From Bacteroidota bacterium (lineage in GTDB: Bacteria > Bacteroidota > Bacteroidia > Bacteroidales > UBA10428), in assembly GCA_024640925.1 (NCBI GenBank), contig JAHEEB010000363.1, forward strand, positions 1 to 5,414: 5,414 bases of DNA, in the 5' to 3' direction. The notes beneath the pieces were generated by a model that searched no databases, was not told where the DNA came from, and saw nothing but the letters and a program-made list of their open reading frames with translations. This document shows, one piece after another, positions 1 to 5,414 of the stretch. The position numbers and the translations under genes were made by a program. Every line of letters begins with the position of its first letter. The stretch's first letter is position 1.

Positions 1-1087
1 TGGCATCCTTTGGAAAAAGAGGAATAATCTCTTCCAGGTTTTTATCATTTACAAATCCAAGTACGAAATGAAGTTTTCGGCATTTTATGGTGGCTATCTG
101 GGCTAAAACTTCCTGCAATCCATCTTTGTTATGGGCAACATCACAAATGGTAAGGGGGCTTTTACCAATTTCCTGCCATCTTCCTTGCAAGCCGGTAGTC
201 TTTTTTACGGTTTTTATTCCTGCAATAATAGCATCGTCAGGTACATTAATTACTTTTCTGGCAATATCCAGCGCTTTAAGGCAGGTTCTAATGTTTTTGT
301 TTTGATAATTACCCAGCAAGTCTGTTTCTATCTCAAAGCCTTTCTTCTTTTTATCAGAAAAGCGAAAATTGAGTGTGTTGTTTGTTGTGCGGGTAACCGA
401 TTCATATCCATATTCCTGGTCGGCATAATAGATTGGAGATTCCATTAAACATGCACGGGCATTGAACACCTGCGAAGTAATTTCATGGGTTTCCCCAATC
501 ACAACCGGAATGGCAGGTTTAATAATACCTGCTTTTTCCTTTGCAATATCTTTTAATGTATTACCAAGCAATTGAGTATGATCAAATCCAATATTCGTAA
601 TGACCGAAACAATGGGCGAAATAACATTGGTTGTATCAAGTCTGCCTCCGAGTCCTGTTTCGATGATAGCAATATCAACCTTGTTTATCTTAAAATAACA
701 AAAGGCCATGAATACGCTCATCTCAAAAAAAGATGGTTTTATTTTATCGAAAAAAGGCTTGTTGCGTTCGGTATATTTTTTTACAAATTCTTTGGAAATG
801 GATATCCCATCAACCTTTATTCTTTCGCGGAAATCGAGTAAGTGTGGCGAAGTAAAAAGTCCTGTCTTGTATCCGGCGTGCTGAAATACCGAAGCCAACA
901 TGTGACTAACCGATCCTTTACCATTTGTACCTGCAACGTGTATGGTCTTGAAAGATTTATGCGATTGGCTTGCCAGTTTGTCCAGTTCGTAAGCATTTTC
1001 TAAATCTGCTTTGTAAGCACTCACACCAATCTGTTGGTACATTGGCAAGGCACTAAACAGGTATTGTAATATTTCTTCGTATGTCAT
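1..1087 (-). CDS. folC: Bifunctional dihydrofolate/folylpolyglutamate synthase FolC (partial, C-terminus off the left edge)
   Basis: FolC is a cytoplasmic Mur-ligase-type enzyme. It adds L-glutamate to dihydropteroate and then extends the gamma-glutamyl tail of folates, using ATP. I read 362 continuous codons from ATG at 1087 with no stop. Visible motifs: the P-loop GTNGKGS (residues 53-59); the TSPHL/FRERI segment (79-90); SFFEMS (119-124); ETGLGGRLDTTN (143-154); the TNIGFDH stretch ending at H170; EKAGI (184-188), whose lysine is the one carbamylated in characterised FolC proteins; LLGNYQ (257-262) opening the linker to the second domain; GLQGRWQ (299-305); and DVAHN (316-320) in the C-terminal ligase domain. 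Family members are usually about 400-430 residues, so roughly 40-70 are missing beyond the window. The start fits the family N-terminus (YEEILQYLF..LPMYQQIG). No clear Shine-Dalgarno precedes it. It lies 48 bp downstream of the nitroreductase gene on the same strand, so co-transcription is likely. I cannot tell from sequence whether both synthase activities are present. Confidence 0.96.
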   Translation of the reverse strand, partial: MTYEEILQYLFSALPMYQQIGVSAYKADLENAYELDKLASQSHKSFKTIHVAGTNGKGSVSHMLASVFQHAGYKTGLFTSPHLLDFRERIKVDGISISKEFVKKYTERNKPFFDKIKPSFFEMSVFMAFCYFKINKVDIAIIETGLGGRLDTTNVISPIVSVITNIGFDHTQLLGNTLKDIAKEKAGIIKPAIPVVIGETHEITSQVFNARACLMESPIYYADQEYGYESVTRTTNNTLNFRFSDKKKKGFEIETDLLGNYQNKNIRTCLKALDIARKVINVPDDAIIAGIKTVKKTTGLQGRWQEIGKSPLTICDVAHNKDGLQEVLAQIATIKCRKLHFVLGFVNDKNLEEIIPLFPKDA

Positions 1088-1135
1088 AAAAAAGTAATTG
1101 AATACAGCAAGAACAGAATTCTCAGAAGGGCATAA

Positions 1136-1645
1136 TTACCATTTTTCTTTGTGAATGCGATCTTTGAGAAATCTGTCGGGATTTCTGCGTGTCTCTGCAG
1201 GAAAACCGATAGATATAACAGCAAATGGAATAATATGTTCAGGGAGATTGAATATTTTGTGAAGTGCTTCAATCCTGTTTTTTCTTGGATAAATTCCTAC
1301 CCAGCAAGCCCCCAGCCCCAGTCCATGAGCAGCCAGTAGCATATTTTGAGTAGCATTGGAGCAGTCGACAGGTCCGTAACCCTCGTCATGCTGAAGTTTT
1401 GTGTCGAAACATATTAATATTGCGGCACTGGCTCCTTTTAGCATCTGGGCGTGCTGATGAGCTTCAATAATAGCTTCCCTGGTTTTCATATCTTTAAAAA
1501 TAATGAAATGCCAGGGTTGTGTGTTTACGGCAGATGGAGCATACATGCCGGCTTCAATTATTTTTTCGAGCTGCTGGTCCGAAACAACATCGTTCGTGTA
1601 TTTTCTGATACTTCTGCGGTTGAGAAGAGCTTCAAATATTTCCAT
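1136..1645 (-). CDS. Nitroreductase family FMN-dependent oxidoreductase
   Basis: This 169-residue protein is a compact member of the nitroreductase superfamily. These are cytoplasmic FMN-binding homodimers that use NAD(P)H to reduce nitro compounds, quinones, pterins or other acceptors. Family signatures seen: RRSIRKY (residues 10-16), which contacts the FMN phosphate; APSAVNTQPWHF (36-47), the second FMN-contacting loop; DCSNATQNMLLAAHGLGLG (94-112), the central helix; and CWVGIYP (114-120). The family often has glycine where this protein has V40 in the APSA-x-N loop, a mild difference. The length matches the short group common in anaerobes and archaea. It lacks the extensions of BluB-like members, and no signal peptide or membrane segment is visible. 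The ATG at 1645 gives the expected N-terminus just before the RRSIR motif. It is the first gene of a probable operon with folC and diverges from the PhoH gene. The substrate cannot be assigned; a folate or pterin link is only suggested by the neighbour. Confidence 0.93.
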   Translation of the reverse strand: MEIFEALLNRRSIRKYTNDVVSDQQLEKIIEAGMYAPSAVNTQPWHFIIFKDMKTREAIIEAHQHAQMLKGASAAILICFDTKLQHDEGYGPVDCSNATQNMLLAAHGLGLGACWVGIYPRKNRIEALHKIFNLPEHIIPFAVISIGFPAETRRNPDRFLKDRIHKEKW

Positions 1646-1677
1646 TTGTAGTTTGTTTTTAAATTAAATTTAATCTT

Positions 1678-1685
1678 CAAAATTA
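1678..1685 (-). promoter_or_regulatory. Candidate Bacteroidota -7 promoter element for the nitroreductase-folC operon
   Basis: Read on the minus strand this is TAATTTTG, a perfect match to the Bacteroidota sigma-ABfr -7 consensus TAnnTTTG. It ends 32 bases before the nitroreductase start codon, a sensible distance for a short leader. No TTG or TTTG -33 element is found at the usual spacing upstream (about 1702-1712). The promoter is therefore either weak, dependent on an activator, or a chance match in AT-rich DNA. Confidence 0.4.
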
Positions 1686-1705
1686 TAAGAAATAAAATTC
1701 TTATA
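1684..1705. promoter_or_regulatory. 22-bp inverted repeat, candidate operator in the divergent intergenic region
   Basis: Two perfect 8-bp arms, TATAAGAA (1684-1691) and TTCTTATA (1698-1705), flank a 6-base spacer (ATAAAA). Outside one mismatch (1683/1706), two further base pairs match (1681-1682 with 1707-1708). The repeat overlaps the upstream two bases of the candidate minus-strand -7 element and fills the spacer where RNA polymerase would bind. That is a typical place for a dimeric helix-turn-helix repressor or activator site. The arms are AT-rich and no run of T follows a GC stem, so a terminator is unlikely. No regulator gene is in the window, and chance palindromes are common in AT-rich DNA. 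Confidence 0.35.
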
Positions 1706-1769
1706 TTTAATTCGATCACTTTTTAGATGGGCCTAAAAAAAGGAGAGGCAGGAGGAACGATTTTAATTT

Positions 1770-1775
1770 AAAGGA
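1770..1775 (+). promoter_or_regulatory. Possible weak ribosome binding site of the PhoH gene
   Basis: AAAGGA lies 9 bases before the ATG at 1785 and is the only Shine-Dalgarno-like motif at workable spacing for this gene. A stronger GGAGG (1751-1755) sits about 29 bases upstream, too far to serve this start. Bacteroidota often initiate without such a motif, so its role is uncertain. An in-frame TAA at 1764-1766 limits how far upstream the start could move, which supports the chosen ATG. Confidence 0.3.
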
Positions 1776-1784
1776 TTTGAGGTT

Positions 1785-3116
1785 ATGGCACGAAAGAATG
1801 TAAAACTATTTGTTCTTGATACGAATGTATTGTTGCATGATTATAAGTGTATCTATAATTTTCAGGAAAATGACATAGTTATTCCTATTCCTGTACTGGA
1901 AGAATTAGATAAGTTTAAAAAGGGCAATGACATTATTAATTTCCATGCAAGGGAGTTTACCCGTGAACTTGACAAACTATCTGGCGACGGGCTTTTTAAC
2001 GGAGGTGTCTCACTTGGTAAGAAACTCGGACACCTTAGTATTGAAACAGGTAAACCATTATCAAAGAAAATGCAGGAATCGTTTCCCGAGAATACTCCTG
2101 ATCATAGAATACTGTCTATTGCAGAATATGTTACTTTAAAAAACAAGGACACACAGGTCACCCTGGTTACAAAGGATATAAACCTTCGAATGAAAGCCAA
2201 ATCAATTGGTGTGATGGCTGCCGACTATGAGAGCGACAAAGTACAGAATATTGATGAGATTTATAAAGGGATTTCGTCACTGGACAACATAGAGGATAGT
2301 GTTATTACCCAGGTTTATGAGGAGACAGAAGGAATTCCGGAAAAGAAAATAAAGACCAAAATAGCCCCCAAACCTAACCAGTATTATATTCTGAAAGGTA
2401 GCCGATCGAGTGCCCTGGTTTATTATAATCCTTTTCAGAAGGTTTATAACAGGGTATTAAAACAAAAAATATATGGAATAGAACCCAGAAATGCGGAACA
2501 AACATTTGCTTTCGATTCACTGCTTCGCGACGAGATTCAATTGGTCACAATAACAGGGAAAGCCGGAACAGGCAAGACTCTCTTAGCCCTTGCCGCTGCT
2601 ATTTCTCAGCGCCAGAAATTCCAGCAGATATTTCTTGCCCGGCCTATTGTACCTTTATCGAATCGCGATATGGGATTCCTGCCTGGCGATGTTAAAGAAA
2701 AAATTGGCCCATATATGCAGCCACTTTTCGATAATCTGGATGTGATAAAAAATAAATTTAGTCCAACCAGCAAGGATTTTCAGAAAATTGAAGAAATGCA
2801 AAAGCAGGAAAAACTAATCATTACACCGCTTGCATATATTCGTGGACGGAGCCTGTCGAATGTGTTCTTTATTGTCGATGAGGCACAGAATCTCACTCCC
2901 CACGAAATAAAGACAATTATTACCCGTGCAGGAGAGGGGACCAAAATGGTATTTACCGGCGATATCGAACAAATTGATTCACCATATCTTGATATGAAAT
3001 CAAATGGATTGTCTTATTTAACTGATAAAATGCTCGGACAGGATATCTTTGCCCATATTAACCTGATTAAGGGTGAAAGGAGTTACCTGGCCGAACTTGC
3101 GAGTAACCTGCTATAA
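1785..3116 (+). CDS. phoH: PIN domain-PhoH family ATPase (PhoH2/YlaK type)
   Basis: This 443-residue protein fuses an N-terminal PIN nuclease-type domain to a C-terminal PhoH ATPase domain. The architecture is that of PhoH2, described in mycobacteria as an RNA helicase and ribonuclease, and of Bacillus YlaK. PIN residues seen: LDTNVLLHD (11-19, acidic D12), the VLEELDKFK segment (37-45) with E39/E40, TPDHRIL (104-110, D106) and VTKDINLR (128-135, D131). The conserved metal-binding acids thus look complete. PhoH residues seen: Walker A GKAGTGKT (258-265), ARPIVPLSNRDMGFLPGD (285-302), Walker B FFIVDEAQN (361-369), the TGD motif (391-393) and the KGERS motif (429-433), whose R432 is a candidate arginine finger. 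Length matches the family. No signal peptide is visible and it should be cytoplasmic. It heads a close-packed set with sixA (11-bp gap) and ppk1. Phosphate-starvation control is known for E. coli phoH, but no Pho box was recognised here. Confidence 0.95.
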   Translation: MARKNVKLFVLDTNVLLHDYKCIYNFQENDIVIPIPVLEELDKFKKGNDIINFHAREFTRELDKLSGDGLFNGGVSLGKKLGHLSIETGKPLSKKMQESFPENTPDHRILSIAEYVTLKNKDTQVTLVTKDINLRMKAKSIGVMAADYESDKVQNIDEIYKGISSLDNIEDSVITQVYEETEGIPEKKIKTKIAPKPNQYYILKGSRSSALVYYNPFQKVYNRVLKQKIYGIEPRNAEQTFAFDSLLRDEIQLVTITGKAGTGKTLLALAAAISQRQKFQQIFLARPIVPLSNRDMGFLPGDVKEKIGPYMQPLFDNLDVIKNKFSPTSKDFQKIEEMQKQEKLIITPLAYIRGRSLSNVFFIVDEAQNLTPHEIKTIITRAGEGTKMVFTGDIEQIDSPYLDMKSNGLSYLTDKMLGQDIFAHINLIKGERSYLAELASNLL

Positions 3117-3127
3117 AAACAAATACG

Positions 3128-3637
3128 ATGGAAACAGAACGGGTACTTTTTATTGTGCGTCATGCTAAGTCCAGTTGGGATTATGAAAATGTCTCTGATG
3201 TTGACAGGCCTTTAAAACTAAAAGGAATTCGTGATGCTTATGAAATTGCCCGTCAGGTAAAACTGGAAAGGGTATTACCAACTTTGCTTATATCAAGTCC
3301 TGCCATCAGGGCTCTTCACACAGCAAACATTTTTTTAAGGGTTTTCGAGCAAAAATTTAATCAGCTTGTAATAGATGAACGCTTGTATGGGAGTGGGGTA
3401 GGAGTAATAAAAAAAGTAATTGGTGAACAAGATACCAAACACAATCGTTTGATGATTTTCGGGCATAATCCGGATTTTTCAGAACTTGCATCTGTTCTTG
3501 CTGGTAAAACATATATCGATCTGCCAACATGCGGATTGTGTAAAATTATATTTAATTCAAGTGATTGGAAATCAATTTGTTCCTCTAGTGTTGTTAAGGC
3601 TACCTATGGTTACCCGGTACACGATACACTGGAATAA
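3128..3637 (+). CDS. sixA: SixA-like phosphohistidine phosphatase (histidine phosphatase superfamily)
   Basis: This 169-residue protein belongs to the histidine phosphatase (RHG/phosphoglycerate mutase-like) superfamily and most resembles SixA. SixA removes phosphate from phosphohistidine in signalling or phosphotransfer proteins (ArcB HPt domain and NPr in E. coli). Seen: the RHA catalytic motif with R11 and nucleophile H12 in LFIVRHAKSSW (7-17); DRPLKLKG (26-33), typical of SixA; SSPAIRALHTA (56-66) with R61 for phosphate binding; DERLY (83-87); FGHNP (111-115) with the second catalytic histidine H113; and LPTCGL (132-137). Length is close to E. coli SixA (161 residues), with no extra domain or signal peptide. 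It starts 11 bp after the PhoH gene and ends 30 bp before ppk1, so it is probably co-transcribed with both. No Shine-Dalgarno is apparent. The true target is unknown. PPK1, which forms a phosphohistidine intermediate, is a tempting but unproven one. A small-molecule phosphatase role cannot be excluded. Confidence 0.9.
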   Translation: METERVLFIVRHAKSSWDYENVSDVDRPLKLKGIRDAYEIARQVKLERVLPTLLISSPAIRALHTANIFLRVFEQKFNQLVIDERLYGSGVGVIKKVIGEQDTKHNRLMIFGHNPDFSELASVLAGKTYIDLPTCGLCKIIFNSSDWKSICSSSVVKATYGYPVHDTLE

Positions 3638-3667
3638 ATCATTCAATCTTACAAATTCAGCCTGGGT

Positions 3668-5414
3668 ATGTCAAGACCACAAAAAATTATTAATAGGGAA
3701 CTAAGTTGGCTATCATTTAACCACAGAGTGTTGCAGGAAGCAATGGATCCCATTGTACCTGCACTGGAACGGATCAGGTTTTTGGGGATATTTTCAAATA
3801 ACCTCGACGAATTTTTTAAGGTTAGGGTAGCCACCATTAAGCGTATGATTGATATCCAGGACGGAAGTCAACGTGTTGAGGGTATCAAACCAGAGAAGTT
3901 AATGGTTCGGATACAAAAAAAAGTACTTATTCTTCAAAATAAATTTGAAACTGCCTTTCAAAAAATAGTGGCAGAACTCGAAAAGCATCACATATTTATT
4001 GTTAACGAGAAAGAATTAAATCCTCAACAGGAACTTTTTGTGAGGCAATATTTTAAAGAGAAGGTAATGCCGGTTATGTCTCCAATAATGCTTCACAACG
4101 TCGAAAACTTCCCTTACATGAAGGACAGACTTATTTACCTGGCAATTAAGCTTTCAAATTCAAATAAATCGATCAAGGATGAATATGCATTAATGGAGAT
4201 TCCTACTGATAATTTGCCCAGGTTCATCGAACTTCCTTCCGATTTTAATCGTAAGTTTATTATTCTGCTCGAGGATATTATTCGTTTTTCACTCGAAGAT
4301 GTATTTTCTATCTTTGATTTCGACACTTTTGAAGCCTGGACAATTAAGCTAACACGAGATGCAGAGCTTGATGTCGATAATGATTTATCGCAAAGTTTTC
4401 TTGAGAAAATTTCAAAAGGAGTGCTGGGTAGAAAGACAGGCCAGCCGGTGCGTTTTGTTTTCGATAATAGTATAGCTAAGGATCTTTTGGATTTTATTAT
4501 TGATAAATTAGGACTGGAAGCAGAAAATAACCTTATTGCCGGAGGAAGATACCATAATTTCAAAGACTTTATGAATTTTCCAAGGATTGGACCACCGGAA
4601 CTGGAATATGAGAAATTGCCACCTCTTATGCATCCATTTGTGGTGAATCAAAAAAGTATACTGGCTTTAATGAAACAGCGCGATTTTATGCTTCATTTGC
4701 CATATCACGATTTTAATATTTTTATTTCCATGTTGCAGGAAGCTGCAATTGATCCGAAAGTTACCTCCATTTCTATTACAATTTACAGGGTTGGCAAGAA
4801 TTCAAAAGTTGTTAACACACTGATTAATGCCTGCCTGAATGGGAAAAAGGTAAATGTTGTTATAGAACTGCAGGCCCGTTTCGATGAGGAAGTTAATATT
4901 TCATGGTCGCGGAAACTTGAAGAGGCTGGCGCTAATGTAGCATTCGGTATTCCAGGACTAAAGGTGCATGCAAAGCTTGTGCTCATTACACGTAAAGAAG
5001 AAAGAAGGCTGGTGCATTATTCCTGTGTGAGTACGGGTAATTTTCACGAGGGTAATGCAGCTGTTTATTCTGATTTATTCCTTTTTACCTCCGATAAACG
5101 CATTACAACAGATGTAAAAAAAGTTTTTGAGTTTTTTGCTCAAACATACAGGAATCAGAAATATAGTCACCTGGTAGTTTCCCCTTTGTTTCTCCGAAGA
5201 AAGTTCTATCGACTTATAGATAACGAAATTGTCAATGCCAAAGCTGGTCGCAAGGCATGCATTATATTAAAAATCAATAACCTTGTCGATAACGATATTA
5301 TCGAAAAATTATATGCTGCAAATAATGCCGGAGTTAAAATAACAATCAATGTACGAGGTGTGTGTTCTCTGATACCTGGAATACCTGGAATGAGCGAAAA
5401 TATTAGGGCTATAA
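3668..5414 (+). CDS. ppk1: Polyphosphate kinase PPK1 (partial, C-terminus off the right edge)
   Basis: PPK1 reversibly transfers the gamma-phosphate of ATP onto polyphosphate through an autophosphorylated histidine. I read 582 continuous codons from ATG at 3668 with no stop. Full enzymes are about 690-720 residues, so roughly 110-140 are missing. Seen in order: the N-terminal domain opening NRELSWLSFNHRVLQEA (9-25) and FSNNLDEFFKVRV (42-54), with N45 matching the adenine-contacting Asn of E. coli PPK; FPRIGPPE (304-311); TIYRV (371-375) with R374; ELQARFDEE (400-408) with R404; and GLKVHAKL (430-437) with H434, matching the phosphorylated H435 of E. coli. STGNFHEGNA (455-464) closes the first catalytic domain. 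The second domain has SPLFLRRKF (505-513), the KINNLVD stretch (535-541) and VRGVCSLIPG (562-571). The second essential histidine (E. coli H592) would lie just past the edge and cannot be checked. The start is set by the N-terminal match. The same frame is open upstream to the sixA stop, but no ATG lies between. Confidence 0.96.
   Translation, partial: MSRPQKIINRELSWLSFNHRVLQEAMDPIVPALERIRFLGIFSNNLDEFFKVRVATIKRMIDIQDGSQRVEGIKPEKLMVRIQKKVLILQNKFETAFQKIVAELEKHHIFIVNEKELNPQQELFVRQYFKEKVMPVMSPIMLHNVENFPYMKDRLIYLAIKLSNSNKSIKDEYALMEIPTDNLPRFIELPSDFNRKFIILLEDIIRFSLEDVFSIFDFDTFEAWTIKLTRDAELDVDNDLSQSFLEKISKGVLGRKTGQPVRFVFDNSIAKDLLDFIIDKLGLEAENNLIAGGRYHNFKDFMNFPRIGPPELEYEKLPPLMHPFVVNQKSILALMKQRDFMLHLPYHDFNIFISMLQEAAIDPKVTSISITIYRVGKNSKVVNTLINACLNGKKVNVVIELQARFDEEVNISWSRKLEEAGANVAFGIPGLKVHAKLVLITRKEERRLVHYSCVSTGNFHEGNAAVYSDLFLFTSDKRITTDVKKVFEFFAQTYRNQKYSHLVVSPLFLRRKFYRLIDNEIVNAKAGRKACIILKINNLVDNDIIEKLYAANNAGVKITINVRGVCSLIPGIPGMSENIRAI

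Noticed and set aside
87..841. Plus-strand open frames (87-305, 131-448, 572-841)
   Set aside because: They lie antisense to folC, which shows continuous family motifs across this whole span, and their translations are cysteine/phenylalanine-rich with no domain signature.
1088..1135. Possible terminator or promoter between the nitroreductase gene and folC
   Set aside because: Only a short TTCTCAGAA-like symmetry is present. There is no GC-rich stem with a T-tract and no TAnnTTTG element, so simple co-transcription is the better reading.
1151..1651. Plus-strand open frames (1151-1339, 1451-1651) and a minus-strand frame at 1084-1272
   Set aside because: All overlap the nitroreductase gene in other frames; the nitroreductase frame carries the FMN-binding motifs and the others carry none.
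1702..1709. TATATTTA as a plus-strand -7 promoter element for the PhoH operon
   Set aside because: It differs from TAnnTTTG in the last base, has no TTG at -33 spacing, and lies in very AT-rich DNA where such matches are frequent, so it is not listed as a feature.
1741..1757. GGAGG-rich stretch as the PhoH ribosome binding site
   Set aside because: GGAGG ends about 29 bases before the ATG, too far for Shine-Dalgarno pairing with this start, and an in-frame stop at 1764-1766 rules out an upstream start that would use it.
1927..2139. Plus-strand 70-codon frame inside the PhoH gene
   Set aside because: Out-of-frame shadow within the conserved PIN domain coding region.
3486..3837. Plus-strand frame 3486-3704 and minus-strand frame 3649-3837 spanning the sixA-ppk1 junction
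   Set aside because: They overlap the conserved C-terminus of SixA and the conserved N-terminus of PPK1, and neither resembles a known protein.
4135..4986. Minus-strand serine-rich frames inside ppk1 (4135-4563, 4783-4986)
   Set aside because: Serine-rich composition is what antisense of AT-rich coding DNA gives; the plus-strand PPK1 frame has catalytic motifs across the region.
1..5414. Mobile elements, CRISPR arrays, tRNA or rRNA genes, and long direct repeats
   Set aside because: None was found on either strand by reading; nearly all of the window is conserved single-copy chromosomal coding sequence.

Overview
The window suggests a member of the phylum Bacteroidota, probably an environmental or anaerobic Bacteroidales/Marinilabiliales-type lineage. 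Three things point there: the FolC, PIN-PhoH and PPK1 proteins read like Bacteroidota family members, the DNA is AT-rich, and most starts lack a strong Shine-Dalgarno sequence. One perfect match to the Bacteroidota -7 promoter consensus (TAnnTTTG) is also present. The lineage call is by eye and not a database result.

Layout: two gene blocks diverge from a 139-bp intergenic region (1646-1784). On the minus strand, a small FMN-dependent nitroreductase (1645 to 1136) is followed after 48 bp by folC (1087 to 1), whose C-terminus runs off the left edge. On the plus strand, a PIN-PhoH ATPase (1785-3116), a SixA-like phosphohistidine phosphatase (3128-3637) and polyphosphate kinase ppk1 (3668 onward, cut by the right edge) lie 11 and 30 bp apart and look like one operon. 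The window is almost fully coding. No RNA gene, mobile element, CRISPR array or convincing terminator was seen.

How the genes may work together: the minus-strand pair joins folate polyglutamylation to a flavin reductase of unknown substrate. The plus-strand trio has a phosphate/phosphohistidine theme. PPK1 makes polyphosphate through a phosphohistidine intermediate, SixA-type enzymes remove phosphate from histidines, and PIN-PhoH proteins couple an RNase-type PIN domain to a PhoH ATPase. A functional link between them is inference from spacing and co-direction.

All genes appear intact and belong to known families, so I do not see a clearly undescribed system. The items most worth a second look are the SixA-PPK1 pairing, including an in-frame gap closed by a single stop codon, and a 22-bp inverted repeat abutting the nitroreductase -7 element.
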